A DNA stretch of 64,000 nucleotides from Nocardia terrae (GTDB taxonomy: Bacteria; Actinomycetota; Actinomycetes; Mycobacteriales; Mycobacteriaceae). Below, in pieces: positions 9,262-17,410 of this stretch. Numbering within the stretch: position 1 is the stretch's first letter; each line of letters opens with the position of its first letter. Under the pieces are notes generated by a model. The model made no database searches. It saw nothing but the letters and a program-made list of their open reading frames with translations, and was not told where the DNA came from. The position numbers and the translations under genes are program-made. The stretch lies in assembly GCF_009760405.1 (NCBI RefSeq), contig NZ_WRPP01000001.1, positions 1,922,001 through 1,986,000 of the forward strand. Reading direction: 5' to 3'.

Positions 9262-10587
9262 ATGCGCACCGCGCAAAACTCATATAACCAGGTGCCGGAT
9301 GCCGGAAAGGTCCGCCCGCCCATGCTCACCGTGATCGCACCCGCCGACGGCCGGGTGGTCGACACCATCGCCACCGACACGCCCGAACGCGTGCGTGCCA
9401 CCGTGACGCGGCTGCGGGAGAACGCCGCGCTCTGGCACTCGCTCGGGGTGGTCGGTCGGATCCACTGGTTGACCTTGTTCCGAAACTGGTTGCTGGACAA
9501 CCGGGATGCCATGGTCGAGCTGCTGGGCGCGGAGACCGGCAAGACCGAGTCGGAGGCCGATGCCGAGTTCGGCCTGGCCCTCGATGCCCTCGACCACTAT
9601 CGCGCGCACGGCGCGGAATTCCTGGGCGGGCGACACCCGCAGGTCGCCCTGCGTCCGGGGGCGGCCATGCAGCTGGCCGTCGCGCATCCGGCGGGCGCGG
9701 TGGTCGGGGTGATCGGGCCCTGGACCTACCCGCTGGCCTTAGCCGTGTATGACGCCGTACCCGCGCTGGTCGCGGGCGCCGCGGTCGTGGTGAAACCGTC
9801 CTCGGAGACGCCGCTGACCCTGCGGGCGCTGGCCGCGGCGTGGGGGAGTCTCGGGGCCCCAGCGGTTTTCGAGTCGGTGTCCGGGCCCGAAGCCGGACCC
9901 GCCGTCCTCGATTCCGTGGATTATGTTCGGTTCACCGGCAGCGTGGAGACCGGGAAAGTGGTGGCCCTGCGCGCCGCCGCCCGTCTGATTCCGTGCTGCC
10001 TGGACCTGGGCGGCAAGTCCGCGGCGGTCGTTTTGTCCGATGCTGATCTGGACAGGGCGGCGGCCAGCATCGCGCTGGGCGGACTGGCGAACAACGGGCA
10101 AAGCTGCAACTGCGTCGAGCGCATCTACGTCGAGGCACCCGCCTACGACGCCTTCCTCGACAAGCTGGTGACCGAGGCGGCCGCCTTCGGTCCGATCCTC
10201 GGAGACGAGATCGGCACCGGCGTCATGACTTCGGCCGCACAGGTCGATCTGGTGCGCGACCAGGTCCGAGACGCCCTGCTCAAGGGTGCGACCCTGCGCT
10301 GCGGAGGAACCGGGGCGGATCACGTCTTCGAACCGACCGTGCTCGCCGACGTCGATCCGACCATGTCCGTGCTCACCCAGCAGACCCTGGGCCCGGTGCT
10401 GCCCGTGGTCCGGGTGGCCGACGCGGGGGAGGCGTTCGAACTGGCCCGGCGGTCCCCGGCCGGACCGTGTGTGAGTGTCTGGACCGCCGACACCGTGGCC
10501 GCGGCTCGCGCCGTGGCCCGCTTCGCCCCGGCCCGGGTCGGCGTCAACGACGTCTCTCTGCACGTGGCCCGGCCGCAGCCGTTCTGA
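9262..10587 (+). CDS. Aldehyde dehydrogenase, C-terminally short
   Basis: 441 residues of the ALDH superfamily. Seen are GPWTYPLALAVYDAVPAL, VVVKPSSETPLT and FTGSVETGK for NAD(P) binding, and the catalytic Cys in NNGQSCNCVER (Cys282). Two oddities: the usual general-base Glu of the LELGGK motif is Asp248 (LDLGGK), and the protein stops at HVARPQPF, where typical members continue with PFGG..xSG and about 45 more residues forming the oligomerisation strand. No frame after the stop restores that motif. The start could also be the ATG at 9322. It is divergent from the AraC regulator, and a strong hairpin follows the stop. Confidence 0.85.
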   Translation: MRTAQNSYNQVPDAGKVRPPMLTVIAPADGRVVDTIATDTPERVRATVTRLRENAALWHSLGVVGRIHWLTLFRNWLLDNRDAMVELLGAETGKTESEADAEFGLALDALDHYRAHGAEFLGGRHPQVALRPGAAMQLAVAHPAGAVVGVIGPWTYPLALAVYDAVPALVAGAAVVVKPSSETPLTLRALAAAWGSLGAPAVFESVSGPEAGPAVLDSVDYVRFTGSVETGKVVALRAAARLIPCCLDLGGKSAAVVLSDADLDRAAASIALGGLANNGQSCNCVERIYVEAPAYDAFLDKLVTEAAAFGPILGDEIGTGVMTSAAQVDLVRDQVRDALLKGATLRCGGTGADHVFEPTVLADVDPTMSVLTQQTLGPVLPVVRVADAGEAFELARRSPAGPCVSVWTADTVAAARAVARFAPARVGVNDVSLHVARPQPF

Positions 10588-10637
10588 GCGTGACTGCCGC
10601 GGAATCGGCTGTCCCGCAGAGTGATCCGATGAAACGA

Positions 10638-10667
10638 CGATACCCCCGGCGCCCTCCGGGGGTATCG
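10638..10667 (+). terminator. Terminator after the aldehyde dehydrogenase gene
   Basis: Perfect 12-bp stem (CGATACCCCCGG / CCGGGGGTATCG) with loop CGCCCT, 50 bases beyond the aldehyde dehydrogenase stop and before the convergent Ig-like gene. It probably serves both strands. Confidence 0.75.
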
Positions 10668-10703
10668 ACGAAGACATCACGGCCGGGCGGCCGCTGAGCG
10701 GGT

Positions 10704-11114
10704 TTAACCGAACGAGCCGCCGGTCGCGGCGCAGCCCGCGCCGCCGGATCCCGAGGACAGCGGGTTGGCGGCGGAGACGGTGACGGTGACGGACTTGCTG
10801 CTGAGCGGCTGGCTCGCCACGATCGTGTGCGAACCCGCGGTCTTCGGGTACCACTTGATGGTCGCCTGGTTGACGCCGACCGACGGCGCTGCCGAGCCGA
10901 TGCTGTCGCCGTTGTCGGTGAAGTTCACCGGGATCAGGTCGCCGGTGACGTCCACGTTCGCCGTGATGACGTCGGCGCAGCCGACGATCGGGCTGTTCGA
11001 CGCCAGCTGAACGTTGATGACGAAGGCGCTCGCCGACGGCGCCGCCAGTGCCGCGGCCGTGGCCAGTGCGCCGATCGCGCCGACTCCGAAGCCGAACCGC
11101 TGTATGTTGCCCAT
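10704..11114 (-). CDS. Secreted Ig-like domain protein
   Basis: 136 residues. A clear Sec signal peptide (short N-region, hydrophobic GAIGALATAAALAAP, Ala-x-Ala near residue 27) is followed by one bacterial Ig-like (Big_3-type) beta domain with TVDV/ITANVDVTG, NFTDNGDSIGS and KTAGSHTIVASQPLSSKSVTVTV. A Gly/Ser/Ala-rich tail follows. One Cys in the Ig domain and one in the tail could pair. Start: the GAGAGG site is spaced correctly for the ATG at 11114; a longer start at 11132 would place that site inside the coding sequence. Its 5' leader carries a strong hairpin. It is probably cell-wall or extracellular; the function is unknown. Confidence 0.78.
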   Translation of the reverse strand: MGNIQRFGFGVGAIGALATAAALAAPSASAFVINVQLASNSPIVGCADVITANVDVTGDLIPVNFTDNGDSIGSAAPSVGVNQATIKWYPKTAGSHTIVASQPLSSKSVTVTVSAANPLSSGSGGAGCAATGGSFG

Positions 11115-11136
11115 TTGGTGTACCTCTCGCATGTAT

Positions 11137-11163
11137 CTCGCGTCGGCGTGACACCGACGCGAG
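11137..11163 (-). promoter_or_regulatory. 5'-leader hairpin of the Ig-like gene
   Basis: A 10-bp perfect stem (CTCGCGTCGG / CCGACGCGAG, loop CGTGACA) lies just downstream of a minus-strand -10-like TATATT (11172-11167). The hairpin would therefore form the very 5' end of the transcript, about 20 bases before the GAGAGG ribosome-binding site. It is likely a stabilising or regulatory leader. Confidence 0.5.
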
Positions 11164-11233
11164 CGAAATATAAGCGTTTCACTTACTGTGTGGGAGAGTT
11201 TCGGGAACTTTCTCTCGTCGACCTGCGCATAAG

Positions 11234-11617
11234 GTGGATCGAGTGGGAACCGAACAGGACACGACGCCGACGACACTGCTGCATATCTGCTCCCGGGCGG
11301 AGTGGGAAAACGCCCGCGCCGCAGGCGAATACCGCACCCCCGACCTGCCCGAGACCGGATTCATCCATCTCTCCGCGCCCTACCAGGCCCATCTCCCGGC
11401 CAACCGGATCTTCGCCGGGCGCACCGATCTGGTGCTGCTGCACCTGGACCCGGCCCGGCTCGACGCACCGGTGAAGTGGGAGCCGGGCGTGCCGACCGAC
11501 CCGGACTCCATGCGCTTCCCGCACCTCTACGGTCCGCTGCCGCTGGCCGCGGTGCTCGAGGTGACCGACTTCCGGCCCGGCCCCGACGGCACCTTCGCCC
11601 CGCTCGCGGCGAACTGA
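11234..11617 (+). CDS. DUF952 domain-containing protein
   Basis: About 127 residues matching the DUF952 family end to end: LLHICSRAEWENARAAGEYR, GFIHLSAPYQ, LVLLHLDPARL and FPHLYGPLPLAAVLEV. The family resembles glutathione-S-transferase-like small enzymes of unknown activity. Two GTG starts (11234 and 11243) are possible. It is transcribed away from the Ig-like gene and probably reads on into the antiporter regulatory gene 56 bases later. Confidence 0.9.
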   Translation: MDRVGTEQDTTPTTLLHICSRAEWENARAAGEYRTPDLPETGFIHLSAPYQAHLPANRIFAGRTDLVLLHLDPARLDAPVKWEPGVPTDPDSMRFPHLYGPLPLAAVLEVTDFRPGPDGTFAPLAAN

Positions 11618-11673
11618 TCACCGCCCGGACACAGCTCCCGGGGTTTGCGCCGGGTTGTCCTAATCTGGACGGC

Positions 11674-12156
11674 GTGAACGTCGATGTGACAGCGCTGCCC
11701 GGTATCGGTGTACGGAAGGACTTCGAAGTCCGGTCGGGACGGCGGATCGGGGTGGTCGCGCACCGGGACGGCGGCATCGATCTGATCGTCTCCCAGCGGG
11801 ACGATCCCGACGCCTGCCTGGCGCAGGTGCCGCTGACCCCGGACGAGGCCGCGGTGATGGCGAATCTGCTGGGCGCGCCGCAGCTGGTGCAGCAGCTGCG
11901 TGACGAACACTCCGACCTACCCGGGATCACCACCAGACAGTTGAGCATCAGCGGTAGCTCGCCCTATCGCGGGCGCAGACTCGGCGACACCGGCATGCGG
12001 ACCCGCACCAAGTCGTCCATCGTCGCGATCATGCGGGCGGGTCAGGTGCAACCGTCACCGGGACCGGATCAGGTGCTCGACTCCGGGGACATCCTCGTCG
12101 TGGTCGGCACCGAGCACGGGCTGGACGCGGCCGCTCGCATCCTGGCCGACGGCTGA
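11674..12156 (+). CDS. KhtT-like TrkA-C regulatory subunit of a cation/proton antiporter
   Basis: 160 residues. The N-terminal half (GIGVRKDFEVRSGRRIGVVAHR) is the KhtT-type domain. The C-terminal half is a TrkA-C (RCK-C) ligand domain with GRRLGDTGMRTRTKSSIVAIMR and VLDSGDILVVVGTEHGLDAAARIL. Such subunits gate K+/H+ antiporters in response to nucleotides or pH. It starts at a GTG, and the antiporter gene begins 4 bases after its stop, so the two form a KhtTU-like pair. Confidence 0.88.
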   Translation: MNVDVTALPGIGVRKDFEVRSGRRIGVVAHRDGGIDLIVSQRDDPDACLAQVPLTPDEAAVMANLLGAPQLVQQLRDEHSDLPGITTRQLSISGSSPYRGRRLGDTGMRTRTKSSIVAIMRAGQVQPSPGPDQVLDSGDILVVVGTEHGLDAAARILADG

Positions 12157-12160
12157 CGCT

Positions 12161-13348
12161 GTGGATTCGACCGGTCTAGCCCTGTTCGAACTCGGCGCGA
12201 TCTTGTTCGCGCTCGGCATGCTGGGGCGACTGGCCGCCCGCTTCGGCATGTCGCCGATTCCTCTCTACCTGCTCGGCGGCCTCGCGTTCGGCGAGGGCGG
12301 CATCGTGAAGATGCGGGCCGCCACCGAATTCGGCCACATGGCCGGCGAGATCGGCGTGGTGCTGCTGCTCCTGCTGCTCGGATTGGAGTACACCGCAGCC
12401 GAATTGGTGACCGGTCTGCGCCGGTCCTGGGTGGCGGGTCTGCTCGATATCGTCGCCAATGCCACACCCGGCGTGGTGGTCGCGCTGATCCTGGGCTGGG
12501 GCCCGGTCGGCGCGATCACCATGGGCGGCGTCACCTATATCTCCTCCTCCGGCATCGTCGCCAAGGTGCTCAACGACCTGGGCCGTCTCGGTAACCGCGA
12601 GACGCCGGTCATCCTGTCGATCCTGGTGTTCGAGGATCTGGCCATGGCGGTGTATCTGCCGATCCTGACCATGATGCTGGCCGGACTGAGCTTCGCCGAA
12701 GGCATGCGGTCGCTGGCCATCGCGCTGGTGGCGATCACCGTGGTGCTCATCGTGGCGCTGCGCTACGGACGCTACGTCTCGGCCGTCGTGGACAGCAACG
12801 ACCGGGAAGTGTTCCTGCTCAAGCTGCTCGGCGCGGCGCTGCTGGTGGCGGGCGCGGCCTCGGCGCTGAACGTGTCGGCGGCCGTCGGCGCGTTCCTGCT
12901 GGGCATCGCCATCTCCGGCTCGACCGCGCACGAGGCGGCGAAACTGCTCGAACCGCTGCGGGATCTGTTCGCGGCCATCTTCTTCGTGGCCTTCGGGCTG
13001 AGCACCGACCCCCGGGCGATCCCGCCCGTCCTGGGCTGGGCGGTGCTGCTGGCGGTGGTGACCGCGCTGACCAAGATCGGCACCGGCTGGTGGGCGGCCT
13101 CGCGGCAGGGGATCCGCCGCATGGGCCGGGCGCGTGCGGGCGCGGCGCTGGTGGCGCGCGGTGAGTTCTCCATCGTCATTGCCGGACTGGCGGTTTCGCT
13201 GGGCGGCGTGGATCCGCGACTGGCGGCGCTGGCCTCGGCCTACGTGCTAATGATGGCCGTGCTCGGCCCGGTCGCGGCGCGCGTCGTCGAGCCCGCCGTC
13301 CGGTTCGTCCAGCGCGACCGTAGGCGTCCCGACCCCGTGCCGGGCTGA
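12161..13348 (+). CDS. Monovalent cation/proton antiporter, CPA2 (KhtU/KefB-like)
   Basis: 395-residue polytopic membrane protein with about 12 predicted segments of the Na/H-exchanger CPA2 fold. Visible are LYLLGGLAFGEGGI, LLLLLLGLEY, SSSGIVAKVLNDLG (an unwound-helix region), SILVFEDLAMAVYLPIL and RARAGAALVARGEFSIVIAG. The ED pair in VFEDLAM is the expected cation site. It exports K+ (or Na+) in exchange for H+, gated by the preceding TrkA-C subunit. Its stop codon falls in the first unit of a 21-bp tandem repeat, and its 3' end overlaps the convergent rhomboid-like gene by about 100 bases. Confidence 0.9.
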   Translation: MDSTGLALFELGAILFALGMLGRLAARFGMSPIPLYLLGGLAFGEGGIVKMRAATEFGHMAGEIGVVLLLLLLGLEYTAAELVTGLRRSWVAGLLDIVANATPGVVVALILGWGPVGAITMGGVTYISSSGIVAKVLNDLGRLGNRETPVILSILVFEDLAMAVYLPILTMMLAGLSFAEGMRSLAIALVAITVVLIVALRYGRYVSAVVDSNDREVFLLKLLGAALLVAGAASALNVSAAVGAFLLGIAISGSTAHEAAKLLEPLRDLFAAIFFVAFGLSTDPRAIPPVLGWAVLLAVVTALTKIGTGWWAASRQGIRRMGRARAGAALVARGEFSIVIAGLAVSLGGVDPRLAALASAYVLMMAVLGPVAARVVEPAVRFVQRDRRRPDPVPG

Positions 13349-14200
13349 ATCCGGCACAGCCCCTGCTGAATCCGGCACAGCCCCGGCTGAATCCGGTACA
13401 GCCTCGGCCGAATGCGCTACCGCCGCGGCCGAATGCGCCGCGGCCTTGCGCTCTCGCACCGCGACCAGGCGGTGTGCGAGCGCCAGCGCGATCGCGCCCA
13501 CCGTGAAACCGATGAGCAGCGCGAAGAAATGGCCGTAGTCGGTGAAGGTGCGCCCGTGATAGACGCCGTAGGCGTACCAGGACAGCACGCCCAGCGCCCA
13601 CAGCCAGCGGGCCGGGCCGCGCAGCCGGAAGGTGAGCGCGGCCAGCATGGCCGAGATCCCGTAGCTGGGGCCGACATCCGAGGCGAAGGCCACCCGGGTC
13701 GGGATCAGATGCTTGTCGATCTTGTGCGAGATGCCCAGCACCGTGATCAGGGTGGCTCCGACATGCCCGATCGCCACCACCAGGATCCAGCGCAGCGAAC
13801 CCAGCCAGCGTTCGGCCAGGGCCATCAGGGTGACCAGGATGAGGATGTCGCCCCACGGGAATCCGCCGTCGGTCCAGAAGGCCGAGGCCACCAGCACCTG
13901 GATCGGATCCTTTTGCATGTTCCGCAGATTCGTCGACGCGGAGAAGATCAGCCGGCGGCCGACGATATCGCTGGCCCCGCGCAGCGTCCACCAGGTGATG
14001 AACAGGGTGAAGGCGTAGGCGATGCACGCCGGGGTGACCGCCAGCAGATCGCGGTAGGCCTGGACGGCGCGCCGCAGCGGATGCGGTTCGTCCTCCCACC
14101 AGACGCGAAAGGCGCGCATCTCCGCGAGTGGATCGACGGTGCGCAGCCAGGGCGGCTGATACGTGCCCAATCCCATTCGGCCATGGTATCCCGAGGTCAC
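13247..14200 (-). CDS. Rhomboid-like membrane protein with 7-residue tail repeats
   Basis: About 317 residues with six or so membrane segments (TPACIAYAFTLFITWW, ILILVTLMALAERWL, WILVVAIGHVGATLITVLG). GPSYGISAMLA resembles the rhomboid GxS motif, and TDYGHFFALLIG resembles the His-bearing sixth helix, so a Ser-His dyad is plausible but the GASG form is not kept. The C-terminal tail holds repeats of SAGAVPD, encoded by the 21-bp DNA repeat, and then a charged His-rich end. The GTG at 14200 or an ATG at 14176 could be the start. Its 3' end overlaps the antiporter gene tail to tail. Confidence 0.75.
   Translation of the reverse strand: MTSGYHGRMGLGTYQPPWLRTVDPLAEMRAFRVWWEDEPHPLRRAVQAYRDLLAVTPACIAYAFTLFITWWTLRGASDIVGRRLIFSASTNLRNMQKDPIQVLVASAFWTDGGFPWGDILILVTLMALAERWLGSLRWILVVAIGHVGATLITVLGISHKIDKHLIPTRVAFASDVGPSYGISAMLAALTFRLRGPARWLWALGVLSWYAYGVYHGRTFTDYGHFFALLIGFTVGAIALALAHRLVAVRERKAAAHSAAAVAHSAEAVPDSAGAVPDSAGAVPDSARHGVGTPTVALDEPDGGLDDARRDRAEHGHH
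13345..13445. repeat. 21-bp tandem repeat, about 4.8 units
   Basis: Units begin CTGAATCCGGCACAGCCC; the first three (13345, 13366, 13387) are nearly identical and the fourth and partial fifth are diverged. On the minus strand the units encode the heptad SAGAVPD in the rhomboid-like tail. On the plus strand the first unit supplies the antiporter stop codon. The copy number probably varies between strains. Confidence 0.85.
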
Positions 14201-14312
14201 GGGCCGCCCCGGCAGAGCGCCCGACCGACTGGCGGTTCGGCACGCGTAACGCGCATTAATGCCCAGGGAAAACGGCGGTTACGCCGCAGCAACATGGTTC
14301 CGGACCATCGGA

Positions 14313-15731
14313 ATGGTGATGTATCACCAGCGCCTGGGCGGCACCACCCACACCTTCGACGGTCTGGTCGACCTGCTGGCCAAGGCCACGCCGCGGCGCA
14401 GCGGCGACGAACTCGCCGGGTGTGCGGCGCATTCCGACGCCGAACGGGCGGCGGCGCAGTGGGCGCTGGCGGAGCTGCCGCTGACCGTGTTCCTGAACGA
14501 GACCGTGGTGCCGTACGAGACCGACGAGGTCACCCGGCTGATCATCGACGGTCATGATCGCGCCGCGTTCCAGGCGGTCTCGCATCTGACCGTGGGCGGG
14601 CTGCGCGACTGGCTGCTGGCCGTGGCCGCCACGCCCGAGGCCGGGGTCACGCTCGCGGCGGTCGCGCCCGGGCTCACGCCCGAAATGGTCGCGGCCGTCA
14701 GCAAACTCATGCGGAATCAGGATCTGATCGCGGTGGCGCACGCGGCGCGGGTGCGGACCGGGTTCCGGACCAGCATCGGTGTGCCGGGCACGCTGGCCAC
14801 CCGGCTGCAACCCAACCACCCGACCGACGATCCGCGCGGGATCGCGGCGGCGGTGCTGGACGGGCTGCTGCTGGGGTGCGGGGACGCGGTCATCGGCATC
14901 AACCCCGCCACCGACTCGCCGCGGGCCACCGCCGATCTGCTCTATCTGCTCGATGAGGTGCGGGTGCGATTCGAGATACCGACGCAGTCGTGCGTGCTCT
15001 CGCATGTCACCACCACGCTCGGGCTGATCGAGGCGGGCGCGCCGGTGGATCTGGTGTTCCAGTCGATCGCCGGGACCGAGGGGGCGAATTCCGGTTTCGG
15101 CGTGAATATTTCGCTGTTGCGCGAGGCGAACGAGGCGGGGCGGTCGTTGCGGCGCGGGACGGTCGGGGACAACGTGATGTACCTGGAGACCGGTCAGGGC
15201 TCGGCGCTCTCGGCGGGCGCGCACCTGGGCACCGGTGGCAAGCCAGTCGACCAGCAGACCCTCGAGACGCGCGCCTACGCGGTCGCTCGGGACCTGGACC
15301 CGCTGCTGGTCAACACCGTGGTCGGGTTCATCGGCCCCGAATACCTCTACGACGGTAAGCAGATCATCCGCGCCGGGCTCGAAGATCACTTCTGCGGCAA
15401 GCTGCTCGGGCTGCCCATGGGCGTCGACGTCTGCTACACCAACCACGCCGAGGCCGACCAGGATGACATGGACACCCTGCTGACCCTGCTCGCCGCCGCC
15501 GGGTGCCCGTTCGTCATCGCCGTTCCCGGCGCCGACGACATCATGCTCGGGTACCAGTCGCTGGCGTATCACGACGCCCTCTACGCCCGAAAAGTCCTGG
15601 GGCTCACTCCCGCTCCCGAATTCGCCGCGTGGCTGGACGGGCTCGGCATGCTCGATCCGCACGGACGACTTCGCCAGGTCGAGCCGCTGTCCTCCCCGCT
15701 GCGCGCTCTCGCTGCCAGAGGCGCGGCATGA
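14313..15731 (+). CDS. eutB: Ethanolamine ammonia-lyase large subunit
   Basis: 472 residues covering the EutB family: LLAKATPRRSGDELAGCAA near the N-terminus, TVFLNETVVPYETDEVTR, GVPGTLATRLQPNHPTDDP, PTQSCVLSHVTTTLG, QSIAGTEGANSGFGVN, YLETGQGSALSAGAH, and VDVCYTNHAEADQDDMD with ADDIMLGYQSLAYHD. EutBC uses adenosylcobalamin to split ethanolamine to acetaldehyde and ammonia. Family members begin just before the HxF..L..LLAKA block, so ATG 14313 (or 14319) is preferred over an ATG at 14259. No eutA or microcompartment genes are near. No cobalamin riboswitch fits in the short upstream gap. Confidence 0.93.
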   Translation: MVMYHQRLGGTTHTFDGLVDLLAKATPRRSGDELAGCAAHSDAERAAAQWALAELPLTVFLNETVVPYETDEVTRLIIDGHDRAAFQAVSHLTVGGLRDWLLAVAATPEAGVTLAAVAPGLTPEMVAAVSKLMRNQDLIAVAHAARVRTGFRTSIGVPGTLATRLQPNHPTDDPRGIAAAVLDGLLLGCGDAVIGINPATDSPRATADLLYLLDEVRVRFEIPTQSCVLSHVTTTLGLIEAGAPVDLVFQSIAGTEGANSGFGVNISLLREANEAGRSLRRGTVGDNVMYLETGQGSALSAGAHLGTGGKPVDQQTLETRAYAVARDLDPLLVNTVVGFIGPEYLYDGKQIIRAGLEDHFCGKLLGLPMGVDVCYTNHAEADQDDMDTLLTLLAAAGCPFVIAVPGADDIMLGYQSLAYHDALYARKVLGLTPAPEFAAWLDGLGMLDPHGRLRQVEPLSSPLRALAARGAA

Positions 15732-15751
15732 CATTCCTCGCGGCCAGTTCG

Positions 15752-15811
15752 TCGAGTGGCACGTTACCGAGGGGGATTTGTCTGAATTGGCCTCGGAGAT
15801 GTGCCACTCGA
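15752..15811 (+). ncRNA. Structured RNA element between eutB and eutC
   Basis: A two-tier stem: an outer 11-bp perfect helix (TCGAGTGGCAC 15752-15762 / GTGCCACTCGA 15801-15811), a 4x4 internal loop, an inner 6-bp helix (CCGAGG 15767-15772 / CCTCGG 15791-15796) and an 18-nt loop. A competing helix GGCCAGTTC (15742-15750) / GAATTGGCC (15784-15792) would disrupt the inner stem. It lies in the 145-base gap of an otherwise co-directional pair, so it may be an attenuator, a processing site or a cis-regulator. Confidence 0.5.
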
Positions 15812-15876
15812 GGGAAACGGGAGCGGGACGTGGCGGTGGGGCCGGGGGTTCTGCGAGCGAGTTGTGAGGAGGAGTT

Positions 15877-16794
15877 ATGAGTTTCGGTGGGGCGTCGGGT
15901 CCGGTTGTCGGGGCTGAAGATGGTGCGGTGCAGGCGTTCTGGGAAGGGTTGCGGCGGAGTACGCAGGCGCGGATCGGGCTCGGGCGGGCGGGGGACGGGT
16001 TGCCGACCGCGGAAGTTCTGGCGTTTCGGGCGGCGCATGCGGCGGCGCGGGACGCGGTGCACAGTCCGTTGGATGTCGCGGGGCTGGCGGACACGGTGAC
16101 CGGGCTCGGGCTGGGATCGCCGGTGCACGTGCGCAGCTTGGCCGCCGATCGGTCGGAGTATCTGCGACGGCCCGATCTCGGGCGGCTGCCGGGGAGTGTC
16201 GAGGCGGCCGGTCCGGTGCGTGATGACGTGGTGAATTCCGTTGGGGGGCGGACCATCTGGTCAGGGGACGGTAGCGGTGGGAATGCCAGGGTCGAGTCCG
16301 TGCTCGCGGCGGTGCCGCACAGCGGGGCGGATGTGGGATTCGTGCTGGCCGACGGGCTTTCGCCGCGTGCGCTCGCCGATCACGGTGTGCCGATGTTGTC
16401 CGCGTTGATCGAGGCGTTCGGGGAGCGGTACACGCTCGCGCCGCCGGTGATCGCGACGCAGGCGCGGGTGGCGCTCGGCGACCATATCGGCGCGGCGCTC
16501 GGGGTCACCACGGTGCTGGTGCTCATCGGGGAGCGTCCGGGGCTGTCGGTGGCCGACAGTCTCGGTATCTATCTGACCCATCGGCCGCGGCCGGGACGGT
16601 CGGATTCCGAGCGCAACTGCGTCTCCAATATTCATCCGCCCGAAGGGCTTTCGTACGCCCGCGCCGCCCAGGTCGCGGTCGGTCTGGTCGACGGGGCGCG
16701 CCGCCTCGGCCGGTCGGGGGTGGAACTCAAGGACACCTCCTCGGACTGGGCGCTCGCCACGCCGTTGGTGCTGGACCGGGCCGATTTCTCCTGA
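15877..16794 (+). CDS. eutC: Ethanolamine ammonia-lyase small subunit
   Basis: 305 residues of the EutC family: the N-terminal helix, then RIGLGRAGDGLPTAEVLAFRAAHAAARDAVH, VRSLAADRSEYLRRPDLGR, VGFVLADGLSPRALADH, ATQARVALGDHIG, VLVLIGERPGLSVADSLGIYLTH and the terminal RNCVSNIHPPEGLSYARAA. It forms the cobalamin-contacting small subunit of the lyase with EutB. The ATG follows a strong GGAGGAG site. Unlike tightly coupled eutBC pairs, 145 bases holding a stable RNA fold separate it from eutB. Confidence 0.93.
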   Translation: MSFGGASGPVVGAEDGAVQAFWEGLRRSTQARIGLGRAGDGLPTAEVLAFRAAHAAARDAVHSPLDVAGLADTVTGLGLGSPVHVRSLAADRSEYLRRPDLGRLPGSVEAAGPVRDDVVNSVGGRTIWSGDGSGGNARVESVLAAVPHSGADVGFVLADGLSPRALADHGVPMLSALIEAFGERYTLAPPVIATQARVALGDHIGAALGVTTVLVLIGERPGLSVADSLGIYLTHRPRPGRSDSERNCVSNIHPPEGLSYARAAQVAVGLVDGARRLGRSGVELKDTSSDWALATPLVLDRADFS

Positions 16795-16875
16795 CCCGCT
16801 TGCTTCGCGGTGAAACATGCGGAGCGGTCGGGCCGATCGTTCGGGCAGAGCCGGACATCGAGGAGGAGACCGATC

Positions 16876-17286
16876 ATGTCTTTCGGTATGCGCGTACTCG
16901 GCGCGGGCGTCGGCGCGACGGCCCTGGTCGTGGTGCCGTCGGCACAGGCACAGCCCGCCGACCCGGCCCCGTCGGCGCTGACCTTGACCATCGCACAGGG
17001 CGAGTCGCTCGACACCGCCGCGAGTCAGCGGACGGTCCTGCTGGTCTGCGCCCCGACCGTGCTGGGCACGCATCCGGACGCCGCGTCGGCGTGCGACGAA
17101 TTATCCGCGGCCGGTGGTGATTTCGAGCAGTTGCACGGTCATCCGATGCGCTTCTGCCCGATGATCTACGACCCGGTCACAGTGGCGGCCGACGGCGTCT
17201 GGAACGGAAACCCCGTCAGCTACCGGCACACCTACCCCAACAAGTGCGGTGCCGAGAACCGCAGCGTCCACGTCTTCGACTTCTGA
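16876..17286 (+). CDS. Subtilisin-inhibitor-like (SSI) secreted protease inhibitor
   Basis: 136 residues. The signal peptide (VLGAGVGATALVVVPSAQAQ) is followed by an SSI domain with SALTLTIAQGES, VLLVCAPTVLGTHPDAASAC, and the reactive-site region FCPMIYDPVTVAADGVWNG with YRHTYPNKCGAEN. The two disulfide pairs expected for SSI can be formed by the four Cys residues. The CPM.YDP block contains the predicted scissile site with Met at P1, as in Streptomyces SSI. It inhibits subtilisin-type serine proteases outside the cell. A GGAGGAG site precedes the ATG at 16876, which is favoured over an upstream in-frame start at 16810. Confidence 0.9.
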   Translation: MSFGMRVLGAGVGATALVVVPSAQAQPADPAPSALTLTIAQGESLDTAASQRTVLLVCAPTVLGTHPDAASACDELSAAGGDFEQLHGHPMRFCPMIYDPVTVAADGVWNGNPVSYRHTYPNKCGAENRSVHVFDF

Positions 17287-17410
17287 GGCGGGCGGCCTCG
17301 AGGGATCGACGGGCTGCGCGCGCCTCGCCGACACGGCTTCCGCCTGTGACGCCGGTGACCGGTCGCCGGATGACTATGGTCGAGGCCATGGTGTGCGAGG
17401 TGCGACCATT

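Noticed and set aside
14201..14312. Adenosylcobalamin riboswitch upstream of eutB
   Set aside because: The gap is about 110 bases and shows no B12-box-like sequence.
14256..16256. 666-codon open frame antisense to eutB and eutC
   Set aside because: It spans two recognised genes and the gap between them, and has low-complexity Arg/Pro/Gly composition.
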